From assembly GCA_039030555.1 (NCBI GenBank), contig JBCCDY010000010.1, positions 1 through 64,000 on the forward strand: a stretch of DNA of 64,000 nt, written 5' to 3'. This stretch comes from JBCCDY01 sp039030555 (GTDB lineage Bacteria; Bacteroidota; Bacteroidia; Cytophagales; Cyclobacteriaceae). The notes beneath the pieces were generated by a model, which saw only the letters and a program-made list of their open reading frames with translations, did no database searches and was not told the origin of the DNA. Made by a program: the position numbers and the translations under genes. Shown in pieces: positions 26,684 through 34,901 of the stretch; the stretch's first letter is position 1, and every line of letters starts with the position of its first letter.

Positions 26684-27450
26684 TGAATTATGACTTGAAT
26701 GATATACCTGAGCGGACTGTTAAACCGCGCCAGGTAGGGTTCACTATGGCTATGGATAAAGGACTGAGCCTCCGCCAGGTGGAAGATTTCATAGATGTCG
26801 CTGCAGGATATGTAGACATTGTAAAATTAGGTTGGGCTACTTCATTTGTTACGCCAAACCTTAAAGAAAAAATAGATATTTATAAAGAAGCCGGTATTCC
26901 TGTATATCTAGGAGGTACACTTTTTGAGGCTTTTATTGTCAGAAACCAATTTGACGATTACCGAAAAGTATTGGATCAATACAATTTATCTTTCGCTGAA
27001 GTATCGGATGGCTCTATTGAATTGGATCATGACTTAAAGTGTAAGTATATAAGTGAGCTTGCAGAGCAAGTTACCGTACTTTCTGAGGTCGGTTCAAAAG
27101 ATGAGCAAAAGATCATCCCGCCATATAAATGGATTAAACTGATGCAGGATGAACTCGATGCAGGCGCCTGGAAGGTGATCGGAGAAGCTCGTGAAGGAGG
27201 TAATGTAGGCCTCTTCAGGTCTACAGGTGAAGTTAGGTCGGGACTTGTTGAGGAAATCTTAACCAAAATCCCTTTCGAGAAAATAATCTGGGAGGCTCCA
27301 CAGAAAGAACAGCAGGTCTGGTTCATCAAGTTGTTGGGAACTAATGTCAATCTTGGGAATATTGCTCCTCACGAAATTATTCCGCTGGAAACCATTAGGT
27401 TAGGCTTAAGAGGAGACACGTTCAATCATTTTCTAACGAATCAGGAATAG
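26683..27450 (+). CDS. comA: Phosphosulfolactate synthase
   Basis: The 255-residue TIM-barrel protein matches the ComA family along its length: RQVGFTMAMDKGLSLRQVED, DIVKLGWATSFV, YLGGTLFEAFI, EVSDGSIEL, VIGEAREGGNVGLF and NLGNIAPHEIIPLETIRLGL. The enzyme adds sulfite to phosphoenolpyruvate to give phosphosulfolactate. In methanogens this starts coenzyme M synthesis; Bacteroidota do not make coenzyme M, so a route to sulfolactate, cysteate or sulfonolipids (capnine type) is a reasonable inference. The following pathway enzymes are not in the window. Confidence 0.92.
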   Translation: MNYDLNDIPERTVKPRQVGFTMAMDKGLSLRQVEDFIDVAAGYVDIVKLGWATSFVTPNLKEKIDIYKEAGIPVYLGGTLFEAFIVRNQFDDYRKVLDQYNLSFAEVSDGSIELDHDLKCKYISELAEQVTVLSEVGSKDEQKIIPPYKWIKLMQDELDAGAWKVIGEAREGGNVGLFRSTGEVRSGLVEEILTKIPFEKIIWEAPQKEQQVWFIKLLGTNVNLGNIAPHEIIPLETIRLGLRGDTFNHFLTNQE

Positions 27451-27453
27451 GTA

Positions 27454-28395
27454 ATGAAAGATGGGTTATTGTTGTTCCTCAAAGGAATAGCTATGGGTGG
27501 TGCGGATATTATTCCGGGCGTTTCAGGGGGTACAATTGCTTTTATTACGGGTATTTATGAAAGGCTGATTAATGCGATAAAATCTGTTGACGTAAATGCG
27601 CTGGTTTTATTAAAGCAATTTGAATTCAAGAAACTTTGGGAACATATAGATGGTAATTTTCTTGCCATACTATTTGCAGGTATAGCAGTTAGTGTAGCAT
27701 CACTTGCTCGTCTAATGACTTATTTATTGCACGCACACCCTATCCAACTATGGTCCTTTTTTTTCGGATTGATTTTAATATCTGCATTTGTAGTTGCCCG
27801 AAGCGTGAAAAACTGGAAAACGGCTAATTTTCTTGGGTTGATTTTAGGAGTCGTTCTGGCTTACTTCATTACTTCAGCAACACCTGCTGAAACCCCGGAA
27901 GGGTACTGGTTTATATTTGTTTCCGGGGCAATAGCGATCTGTGCGATGATCCTTCCCGGTATTTCAGGCTCATTTATACTACTGATTTTAGGGAAATACC
28001 AGTTCATACTAGAGGGCTTAAAAAACTTTGATCTAACCATTATATCAATATTTATGCTTGGGTGCGTTGTTGGTATTCTTTCCTTTTCAAGACTAATATC
28101 ATGGCTATTGACTCATTATCACGATGTTACTGTGGCTATTTTAGCTGGGTTTATGATCGGCTCTTTAAATAAAATATGGCCTTGGAAAGAAGTTTTACAA
28201 TTTCGGTTAAATAGTAAAGGTGAGCAGGTTCCGTTTATAGAGAGAAATTTATTACCCGCCGAATATTTAGAAGTGACCGGAGGTGATCCTTATTTACTAC
28301 AGGCCATATTATTTGGGGCACTTGGGTTCTTTTTGGTCTTCGCAATTGAATTTATAAACAGGGCCTTACACCCAAAGAATAAAAAATATGCCTGA
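27454..28395 (+). CDS. DUF368 (PopT-type) polyprenyl-phosphate transporter
   Basis: The 313-residue protein has about eight to nine membrane helices and two related re-entrant motifs, GGADIIPGVSGGTIAFITGI and ILPGISGSFILLILGKYQ, diagnostic of DUF368. Members (PopT) were shown to recycle undecaprenyl phosphate across the cytoplasmic membrane in other bacteria, in parallel with DedA proteins. That role would fit the nearby polysaccharide export genes, but the immediate neighbours are the phosphosulfolactate synthase (3 bp upstream) and aroE (8-bp overlap). Confidence 0.9.
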   Translation: MKDGLLLFLKGIAMGGADIIPGVSGGTIAFITGIYERLINAIKSVDVNALVLLKQFEFKKLWEHIDGNFLAILFAGIAVSVASLARLMTYLLHAHPIQLWSFFFGLILISAFVVARSVKNWKTANFLGLILGVVLAYFITSATPAETPEGYWFIFVSGAIAICAMILPGISGSFILLILGKYQFILEGLKNFDLTIISIFMLGCVVGILSFSRLISWLLTHYHDVTVAILAGFMIGSLNKIWPWKEVLQFRLNSKGEQVPFIERNLLPAEYLEVTGGDPYLLQAILFGALGFFLVFAIEFINRALHPKNKKYA

Positions 28396-29125
28396 AAGAC
28401 TCTTTGGAATAATAGGAAAGAGTTTAAAGCATACATTCTCTCCGGCATACTTTTCAGAGAAGTTCAAAAAGGAAGGCATCAGTGACTGTGATTATCAAAT
28501 TTTCGAAATTGAAAAAGCTTCAGAAATAAGCTCTCTTTTCGAAAACCCGAAATTACTAGGAGTCAATGTTACGATTCCTTTTAAAGAAGAAGTAATTTCT
28601 TATTTAAACGATTTAGATGTTTCAGCCAGAAAAGTAGGGGCAGTAAATGTTGTAAAGAAGATTGATAATTCATTGGTTGGATTTAACTCCGATTACTTTG
28701 GTTTCAAAGAATCATTACTGTCATGGTATAAGCCGAAAAAGGGGGAAGCAGCACTAATATTAGGAACTGGAGGCGCATCAAAAGCTGTTGCAGCTGTTTT
28801 ACTGGATAAGGAAATCCCTTTTAGGAAAGTCTCAAGAAGTAAAAGTGATGATATCGTTACTTACGATGACCTGAAAACGGAAGGATTGTCTAATTATCGG
28901 CTTATTATCAATACGACTCCCTTAGGAATGTTCCCAGAGACAAGTTCAAAGCCAGATTTGCTTTATAATTCGATATCGAAAGAGCACTATTTCTATGATT
29001 TAGTATATAACCCACCTGAAACAACATTTTTATCCGAAGCGAAAAAGTACGGTGCTGAAATTAAAAATGGTTACGAAATGCTCGTTCTTCAAGCCGAGAG
29101 GTCGTGGGGAATATGGAATTCTTAA
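28388..29125 (+). CDS. aroE: Shikimate dehydrogenase
   Basis: The 245-residue enzyme reduces 3-dehydroshikimate with NADPH in the aromatic amino acid pathway. It shows the substrate site NVTIPFKEEV with its Lys, the Asn/Asp region VGFNSDYFGF, the nucleotide loop LILGTGGASKAVA and the end segment GYEMLVLQAERSWGIW. It is slightly shorter than E. coli AroE (272), as in other Bacteroidota. It overlaps the DUF368 gene by 8 bp. Confidence 0.95.
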   Translation: MPERLFGIIGKSLKHTFSPAYFSEKFKKEGISDCDYQIFEIEKASEISSLFENPKLLGVNVTIPFKEEVISYLNDLDVSARKVGAVNVVKKIDNSLVGFNSDYFGFKESLLSWYKPKKGEAALILGTGGASKAVAAVLLDKEIPFRKVSRSKSDDIVTYDDLKTEGLSNYRLIINTTPLGMFPETSSKPDLLYNSISKEHYFYDLVYNPPETTFLSEAKKYGAEIKNGYEMLVLQAERSWGIWNS

Positions 29126-29153
29126 CAATGAAATTATATGATTTTTAGTAGGT

Positions 29154-29161
29154 TAATTTTG
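29154..29161 (+). promoter_or_regulatory. -7 box immediately before uvrB
   Basis: TAATTTTG matches TAnnTTTG and ends 4 bp before the uvrB ATG at 29166. Transcription starting the usual several bases after this box would begin at or next to the ATG, predicting a leaderless mRNA. Confidence 0.55.
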
Positions 29162-29165
29162 ATAA

Positions 29166-31181
29166 ATGAATTTTAAACTAACATCAAAGTATCAGCCTAC
29201 TGGAGACCAACCAAAAGCTATCGAACAAATTGTAGACGGTATTGACCGAGGAGAGGAATTTCAAACTCTGTTAGGCGCAACCGGAACAGGAAAAACCTTC
29301 ACAATTGCGAATGCGATAGCCCAGTCCAATAGGCCAACCTTAGTATTGAGTCATAATAAAACATTAGCGGCACAGCTGTTTGGAGAATTCAGGCAATTCT
29401 TTCCAGAGAATGCGGTCGAATATTTTATTTCTTATTACGATTACTATCAACCAGAGGCTTTTGTGCCTACTTCAAATCTATACATTGAAAAAGACCTTTC
29501 AATCAATGATGAGATTGAAAAACTGAGATTGAGTACTACCTCATCCCTTTTAACAGGAAGACGTGATATTGTTGTAGTAGCCTCTGTTTCCTGTATCTAT
29601 GGTATTGGAAACCCGGATGAATTCGGTAAAAATATCATTAGGCTGCAGGTTGGAGATGTTATTCCAAGAAATCAGCTCCTATTCAAATTTGTAGATATTC
29701 TCTATAGCAGAACAACTGCTGAGTTCAAAAGGGGAACTTTTAGGGTTAAGGGGGATACGGTCGATATTTATGTGGCCTATGCAGATTTTGCCTATCGATT
29801 TATATTCTGGGGGGATGAGATTGAATCCATACAAAGAATTGAACCAGACAACGGTAAAAAGATTTCAGACGAAACCATTGTCACCATTTTCCCTGCTAAT
29901 CTTTTCGTAACAGGTAAAGATGTTTTGCATCAAGCCATTAGAGAAATCCAGGACGATCTCGTTCAGCAAATCAATTATTTTGAAGATGAGCGTAGGTTTC
30001 AGGAGGCGAAAAGAATTAAAGAGCGGACAGAGTTTGATCTCGAAATGATGAGGGAGCTTGGTTATTGTTCCGGGGTGGAAAACTACTCACGCTATTTTGA
30101 TAGAAGAAGACAGGGACAACGCCCATTCTGCCTGCTCGATTATTTTCCGGATGACTTTCTTTTAGTGGTCGATGAAAGTCATGTAACACTACCACAAGTT
30201 AGAGCAATGTGGGGTGGGGATAGGGCAAGAAAAATCAATCTAGTCGATTATGGGTTTAGACTTCCGGCAGCGTTAGATAATCGACCTCTTAAATTTGAAG
30301 AGTTCGAATCCATGCTGAATCAGGTCATTTTTGTAAGTGCCACTCCTGCAGATTATGAATTAAGACAAACCAATGGAGTTGTTGTTGAGCAAATCATAAG
30401 GCCAACAGGTCTACTTGATCCGATTATTCATGTTAGACCGAGCTTGCATCAGATCGACGACTTGATGAATGAAATTGACATTCATGTTCAAAGAGATGAG
30501 CGTGTTTTAGTGACTACGCTTACCAAGCGAATGGCGGAAGAACTTCAGAAATATCTTGAAAAGGCCAATGTGAAATCTCGATATATCCACTCAGAAGTTA
30601 AAACACTGGATCGTGTAGAAATTTTAAGGGATCTAAGATTAGGTCATTTTGACGTATTGGTGGGGGTCAACCTTTTGAGGGAAGGTCTTGATTTGCCAGA
30701 GGTTTCTTTAGTAACAATTCTTGATGCGGACAAAGAAGGTTTTTTGAGAAATCAACGATCGCTCATTCAGACGATAGGGAGGGCAGCAAGAAACTCCAAT
30801 GGAGAAGTAATTATGTATGCAGATACTGTTACAGAATCCATGCAGCAGGCTATCGACGAGACGAATCGACGACGGTCCATTCAAATTGCCTATAACGAAA
30901 AACATGGTATTACCCCAACTACGATTCTGAAGGATAAAGAGTCAATCTTAGGTCAAACAAAAGTCGCTGACGCGAAAAAAGGAAATCTTTATTATGTAGA
31001 GCCTGAAGAAGTTAGTGTAGCAGCAGATCCTGTGGTTGAATATATGAACAAAGATCAGCTTAAGAAGCTTGTGAATGAGACTAAAAGAAAAATGGAAAAA
31101 GCTGCTAAAGACCTTGATTTTATGGAAGCCGCGAGATTAAGAGATGAGATGTTTGAGATTCAGAAGAAGCTGGAAGAATAG
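29166..31181 (+). CDS. uvrB: Excinuclease ABC subunit B
   Basis: The 671-residue product has Walker A GATGTGKT (residues 37-44), the beta-hairpin region YYDYYQPEAFVP, the DEAD-like LVVDESHV, helicase motifs V and VI (GVNLLREGLDLPEV, QTIGRAARN) and a C-terminal UVR motif (KKLVNETKRKMEKAAKDLDF). It loads onto UvrA-marked lesions and directs UvrC incision in nucleotide excision repair. uvrA and uvrC are elsewhere. The ATG begins the standard N-terminus FKLTSKYQPTGDQPKAI. Confidence 0.98.
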   Translation: MNFKLTSKYQPTGDQPKAIEQIVDGIDRGEEFQTLLGATGTGKTFTIANAIAQSNRPTLVLSHNKTLAAQLFGEFRQFFPENAVEYFISYYDYYQPEAFVPTSNLYIEKDLSINDEIEKLRLSTTSSLLTGRRDIVVVASVSCIYGIGNPDEFGKNIIRLQVGDVIPRNQLLFKFVDILYSRTTAEFKRGTFRVKGDTVDIYVAYADFAYRFIFWGDEIESIQRIEPDNGKKISDETIVTIFPANLFVTGKDVLHQAIREIQDDLVQQINYFEDERRFQEAKRIKERTEFDLEMMRELGYCSGVENYSRYFDRRRQGQRPFCLLDYFPDDFLLVVDESHVTLPQVRAMWGGDRARKINLVDYGFRLPAALDNRPLKFEEFESMLNQVIFVSATPADYELRQTNGVVVEQIIRPTGLLDPIIHVRPSLHQIDDLMNEIDIHVQRDERVLVTTLTKRMAEELQKYLEKANVKSRYIHSEVKTLDRVEILRDLRLGHFDVLVGVNLLREGLDLPEVSLVTILDADKEGFLRNQRSLIQTIGRAARNSNGEVIMYADTVTESMQQAIDETNRRRSIQIAYNEKHGITPTTILKDKESILGQTKVADAKKGNLYYVEPEEVSVAADPVVEYMNKDQLKKLVNETKRKMEKAAKDLDFMEAARLRDEMFEIQKKLEE

Positions 31182-31225
31182 GTTATCCACGGATTTATTC
31201 CGGGGCCCTCATAAATTTATAAGGA

Positions 31226-31249
31226 GTTCCCGGCACAAGGCCGGGGAAC
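31226..31249. repeat. GC-rich stem-loop between uvrB and sod
   Basis: GTTCCC and GGGAAC, extended by GGC/GCC around one bulge, form a strong hairpin in the 112-bp spacer between convergent genes. No T tract follows on either side. It may act as a bidirectional transcript-end structure or be a copy of a short dispersed repeat. Confidence 0.45.
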
Positions 31250-31293
31250 AAGTATTTAGCTATGTCGAAAAATTCTATAACGACTAGGAAGAC

Positions 31294-31902
31294 CTATTTA
31301 GCATCCTCAAATCTTCTGGCAACATCCTGCCAGCTCACCACATTCCAGAATGCAGAAATATAATCGGGACGCTTGTTTTGATACTTTAAATAATAAGCAT
31401 GTTCCCATACATCAAGACCCAAAATAGGAGTGCCTTGTTTTTCAGCAACATCCATTAAAGGGTTATCCTGATTAGGAGTAGAGGTGACAAATACTTTGCC
31501 GTCAGAATCGACAGCAAGCCATGCCCAGCCCGAGCCAAATCGAGTTGCCGCAGCATTTGAAAATTCTTCTTTAAACTTATCGAATGATCCGAAAGCATCA
31601 TTAATAGCATCAGCCAATGCGCCTGTAGGTTCCCCGCCACCATTTGGAGACATCACAGTCCAGAATAAAGAATGGTTGAAGTGGCCACCACCATTATTTC
31701 TAACAGCAGCTGAATGCTTGCTGATGTGCGCCATCATATCTTCAAGAGACTCGCCTTCGTGACCTGAGCCTTCTAAAGCGCCATTCAATTTAGCTACATA
31801 AGCATTGTGATGTTTACTATGGTGAATTTCCATAGTCTGTGCATCAATATTTGGTTCTAATGCGTCATACGCATAAGGTAAATTTGGAAGTTCGTGTGCC
31901 AT
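31294..31902 (-). CDS. Superoxide dismutase, Mn-type by sequence
   Basis: The 202-residue cytoplasmic enzyme has the four metal ligand regions MEIHHSKHHNAYV, NGGGHFNHSLFW, LDVWEHAYY and the associated Asp. The glycine-rich NGGGHFNHS together with TPNQDNPLMD (a Gln in the second domain) is the pattern of Mn-type or cambialistic enzymes rather than Fe-type ones. It disproportionates superoxide. Metal use cannot be settled from sequence. The gene is convergent with uvrB. Confidence 0.95.
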   Translation of the reverse strand: MAHELPNLPYAYDALEPNIDAQTMEIHHSKHHNAYVAKLNGALEGSGHEGESLEDMMAHISKHSAAVRNNGGGHFNHSLFWTVMSPNGGGEPTGALADAINDAFGSFDKFKEEFSNAAATRFGSGWAWLAVDSDGKVFVTSTPNQDNPLMDVAEKQGTPILGLDVWEHAYYLKYQNKRPDYISAFWNVVSWQDVARRFEDAK

Positions 31903-31961
31903 TTTCCGGTTTTTAATATTAATTAAACAATAGGTTAAAGTTATAAACTATGCTAGTATAG

Positions 31962-31969
31962 CAAAGCTA
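31962..31969 (-). promoter_or_regulatory. -7 box for the superoxide dismutase gene
   Basis: Read on the minus strand, TAGCTTTG matches TAnnTTTG ~60 bp upstream of the sod start codon. Confidence 0.5.
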
Positions 31970-32003
31970 ATCTGCTAACAGTTCCCGTTAAGAAATTGTT
32001 GAT

Positions 32004-32450
32004 TTAATTTTCTCTAATTCTCCGAAAGAATTCAGAGATCAATGCACTGCATTGTTGTTCCATGACCCCAAAAGAGACAACCGTTTTTGGATGGATAATC
32101 TTCGGACTGGTTTTTCTAAAACCTCTGACATCATCTTGTGCCCCTACAACCAGACCTCCTAGCTGAGACCAGTATAAAGCCCCTCCACACATATTACAGG
32201 GTTCAAGTGTAACGTACAAAATACAATCAACCAGATACTTAGCACCTAAATGATTAGTTGCTGAAGTGATAGCAATCATCTCCGCATGTGCAGTGGGATC
32301 GTTTAGTTTTTCAGTTTGATTATAAGCCCTGGCAATGATCTTATTATTAGCAACAATGACCGCACCTACTGGAATTTCACCCTCCTCAAATGCATAGGTT
32401 GCCTGTTTGAGGGCTTCTTTCATAAAGTATTCGTGAGAAAACAATTCCAA
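32004..32450 (-). CDS. tadA: tRNA adenosine deaminase / nucleoside deaminase
   Basis: The 148-residue zinc deaminase shows HAEMIAI (zinc His and catalytic Glu) and EPCNMCGGALYWSQ (two zinc Cys), with EGEIPVGAVIV at the N-terminus. This is the TadA family that converts A34 to inosine in tRNA-Arg(ACG). A related guanine or cytosine deaminase is possible, since the usual PCPMC is PCNMC here. It is 3 bp downstream of the secreted protein gene on the same strand. Confidence 0.82.
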   Translation of the reverse strand: MELFSHEYFMKEALKQATYAFEEGEIPVGAVIVANNKIIARAYNQTEKLNDPTAHAEMIAITSATNHLGAKYLVDCILYVTLEPCNMCGGALYWSQLGGLVVGAQDDVRGFRKTSPKIIHPKTVVSFGVMEQQCSALISEFFRRIREN

Positions 32451-32453
32451 AAC

Positions 32454-32996
32454 TTACTTTATAGAAATACTATTCATCATCTCACTCGCCGTCTCCTGCC
32501 ATTTATCCTTAAAATAAAGCGGGCACTGGAAATTACAAACGATCGTATTATCATCTACAACCGTGTATTGTACATAAACATACTTTGCGATTACTTCAGC
32601 AGACCCAAAAGTCTTTTCTTCATCACTGACATAAGAATTGAACTCAAAGACCGCGAACTTACGCCCGTTGATCTCTTTAATCTCCTCATTGATCATTTCC
32701 ACTTTAGTGTAAAGATTATAGATAGAAGACTTATAGAATTGACTTAAAAGCTCAATGTCATTCCCTGGGAACCTTGAAAATGCCCGGTTGACCCCAAAAT
32801 CGGTCTGGCGATCATAGCTACTATACGCAGCAACAGATTTTCTATAAGACTGAAGTTTTTGCTGTCTGTCAGCTTCGCTCATTGCAATAAAGTCTTCGGG
32901 AATCGAAAATGTAAACGTGTTTTCAGCATCCTGGATCTTTTGCTTGACTAGTTTTTCCGATTGAAGGAACAGACTAAGAAAAATGAGTATCAACAT
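32454..32996 (-). CDS. Secreted protein of unknown function
   Basis: The 180-residue product begins with a short hydrophobic signal (MLILIFLSLFLQ), followed by a mixed alpha/beta domain (TFTFSIPEDFIAMSEADRQQ, KFAVFEFNSYVSDEEKTF, YVQYTVVDDNTIVCNFQCP). I do not recognise it with certainty; the pattern resembles small periplasmic proteins of Bacteroidota. It is the first gene of a two-gene unit with tadA and divergent from aspS. Confidence 0.75.
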   Translation of the reverse strand: MLILIFLSLFLQSEKLVKQKIQDAENTFTFSIPEDFIAMSEADRQQKLQSYRKSVAAYSSYDRQTDFGVNRAFSRFPGNDIELLSQFYKSSIYNLYTKVEMINEEIKEINGRKFAVFEFNSYVSDEEKTFGSAEVIAKYVYVQYTVVDDNTIVCNFQCPLYFKDKWQETASEMMNSISIK

Positions 32997-33049
32997 AAAA
33001 AGTAATAGTTAAGAACTGCCGATAAAATACGTTTGAAGGTAACTATTAT

Positions 33050-33057
33050 TACCTTTG
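33050..33057 (+). promoter_or_regulatory. -7 box for aspS
   Basis: TACCTTTG matches TAnnTTTG and ends 23 bp before the ATG at 33081. It lies downstream of the alternative TTG at 33033, so it decides in favour of 33081 as the start. Confidence 0.6.
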
Positions 33058-33080
33058 GCGATCCAAAAAAACGAATAATC

Positions 33081-34829
33081 ATGTTGAGAACACACACTTG
33101 TGGTGAATTAAGAATAGAAAATACTGGCAAAGAGGTCACTTTGTGCGGATGGGTACAAAGATTAAGGAATAAAGGAGGCCTTATCTGGATTGATCTTCGT
33201 GATCGTTATGGAATTACCCAGCTTATTTTTGAGGAAGGTTCCACAAGTGCCGAGCTTATAGAAATGGCAACCAAAACGGGAAGGGAGTACGTTCTTCAGG
33301 CTACCGGAAAGGTAATAGAACGAGTTGCAAAAAACGATAAGATTCCAACTGGTGCTATTGAGTTAAAAGTTGAAAAACTTGAGGTGCTGAATCCTTCAGA
33401 AGTTCCTCCATTTACGATTGAAGACGAAACGGATGGAGGAGAAGATCTCAGAATGAAATATCGCTATCTGGACCTGAGAAGAGGAGTAATTCGAGAGAAA
33501 CTCGCTCTAAGGCACAGATTACTTCAGGTGGTGAGAAACTACCTGGATAAAGTCGATTTTATGGAGGTAGAAACTCCTTATCTAATTAAATCAACTCCTG
33601 AAGGTGCACGAGATTTTGTGGTTCCTTCTCGAATGAATGAGGGTGAGTTTTATGCCCTTCCACAGTCTCCACAAACCTTTAAGCAACTGCTGATGGTCTC
33701 TGGCATTGACCGATATTTTCAGATTGTAAAATGCTTTCGGGATGAAGACCTAAGGGCGGACAGGCAACCGGAGTTTACTCAAATCGACTGTGAAATGTCT
33801 TTTGTAACCAGAGAAGATGTTATTGACACTTTTGAAGGTTTGGTGAAACACATATTCTCTGAATTGAAAGGGGTTGAGCTACCATCTTTCCCACAAATGC
33901 CTTATGATCAGGCAATGGCACGGTATGGTTCAGACAAGCCAGATACCCGTTTTGATATGATTTTCACGGAGATCACAGAGCTTGCTCAAGGCAAAGGCTT
34001 TAAGGTTTTTGATAGTGTTGAAATAGTAGTTGGAATAACGGTTCCAAGCGCTGCCGACTATACCAGAAAACAACTTGAGGGTTTAATTGACTTTGTAAAG
34101 CGACCACAGGTTGGAGCTAATGGCCTTGTTTATGTTAAATGTAATGAAGATGGGTCATTCAAATCTTCTGTTGACAAATTTTACAATCAGGAAGATTTGA
34201 AATACTGGGCCGAAAGAATGCAGGCAAAAAGTGGTGATCTCTTATTGATTATGGCTGGTGAAACCGATAAAACCCGAGCTGCTCTTTCAGTATTAAGACT
34301 AGAAATGGGAGACAGGCTAGGTTTAAGGGATAAAAATGAGTTTTCCCCACTCTGGGTAGTAGACTTTCCTCTTTTGGAATGGGATGAGGAATCTCAATGC
34401 TATCATGCGATGCACCATCCCTTTACCTCTCCAAATGAAACCGATCTGGAATTATTAGAAAATGAGCCAGCAAGGGTAAAGGCAAATGCTTATGATATGG
34501 TCATCAACGGAGTGGAACTGGGAGGAGGATCGATCCGGATTCATGACCGTTCCATCCAAGAAAAAATGTTTGATGCTTTAGGTTTCACGGAAGAAGAAGC
34601 CAGAGAACAGTTTGGGTTTTTACTAAACGCCTTTGAATATGGTGCACCTCCACATGGCGGAATAGCCTTTGGGTTCGACCGTCTGTGTGCATTGCTTGGA
34701 GGATCAGATTCTATCCGTGATTATATCGCCTTTCCAAAAAACAATTCAGGAAGGGATGTAATGATTGATTCTCCGGCAGCCATCTCTGAAGAGCAGTTGA
34801 AGGAACTTAGTTTGAGTTTGAATGATTAA
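33081..34829 (+). CDS. aspS: Aspartyl-tRNA synthetase
   Basis: The 582-residue class II synthetase has an N-terminal OB fold (LCGWVQRLRNKGGLIWIDLRDRYG), motif 2 in FRDEDLRADRQPEFTQID, an inserted GAD-type domain and motif 3 GGIAFGFDRL. The product charges tRNA-Asp. The ATG at 33081 (LRTHTCGELR) is preferred to a TTG at 33033, because a promoter -7 box lies between them and the family starts here. Length is normal for bacterial AspS. Confidence 0.97.
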   Translation: MLRTHTCGELRIENTGKEVTLCGWVQRLRNKGGLIWIDLRDRYGITQLIFEEGSTSAELIEMATKTGREYVLQATGKVIERVAKNDKIPTGAIELKVEKLEVLNPSEVPPFTIEDETDGGEDLRMKYRYLDLRRGVIREKLALRHRLLQVVRNYLDKVDFMEVETPYLIKSTPEGARDFVVPSRMNEGEFYALPQSPQTFKQLLMVSGIDRYFQIVKCFRDEDLRADRQPEFTQIDCEMSFVTREDVIDTFEGLVKHIFSELKGVELPSFPQMPYDQAMARYGSDKPDTRFDMIFTEITELAQGKGFKVFDSVEIVVGITVPSAADYTRKQLEGLIDFVKRPQVGANGLVYVKCNEDGSFKSSVDKFYNQEDLKYWAERMQAKSGDLLLIMAGETDKTRAALSVLRLEMGDRLGLRDKNEFSPLWVVDFPLLEWDEESQCYHAMHHPFTSPNETDLELLENEPARVKANAYDMVINGVELGGGSIRIHDRSIQEKMFDALGFTEEEAREQFGFLLNAFEYGAPPHGGIAFGFDRLCALLGGSDSIRDYIAFPKNNSGRDVMIDSPAAISEEQLKELSLSLND

Positions 34830-34850
34830 AATAGTTATTATATCGGTCGA

Positions 34851-34865
34851 ACCGCTTGGAGCGGT
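34851..34865. repeat. Short GC-rich hairpin between aspS and the thiolase gene
   Basis: ACCGCT-TGG-AGCGGT forms a 6-bp perfect stem in the aspS-thiolase spacer. No T tract follows, so termination would be weak. Confidence 0.4.
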
Positions 34866-34901
34866 CTGACTGATAAAGTGCTAATGTTTAATAAATTAGA
34901 A

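Noticed and set aside
33033..33080. Upstream TTG start for aspS adding 16 residues
   Set aside because: A promoter -7 box lies after this TTG and the extra residues do not belong to the family.
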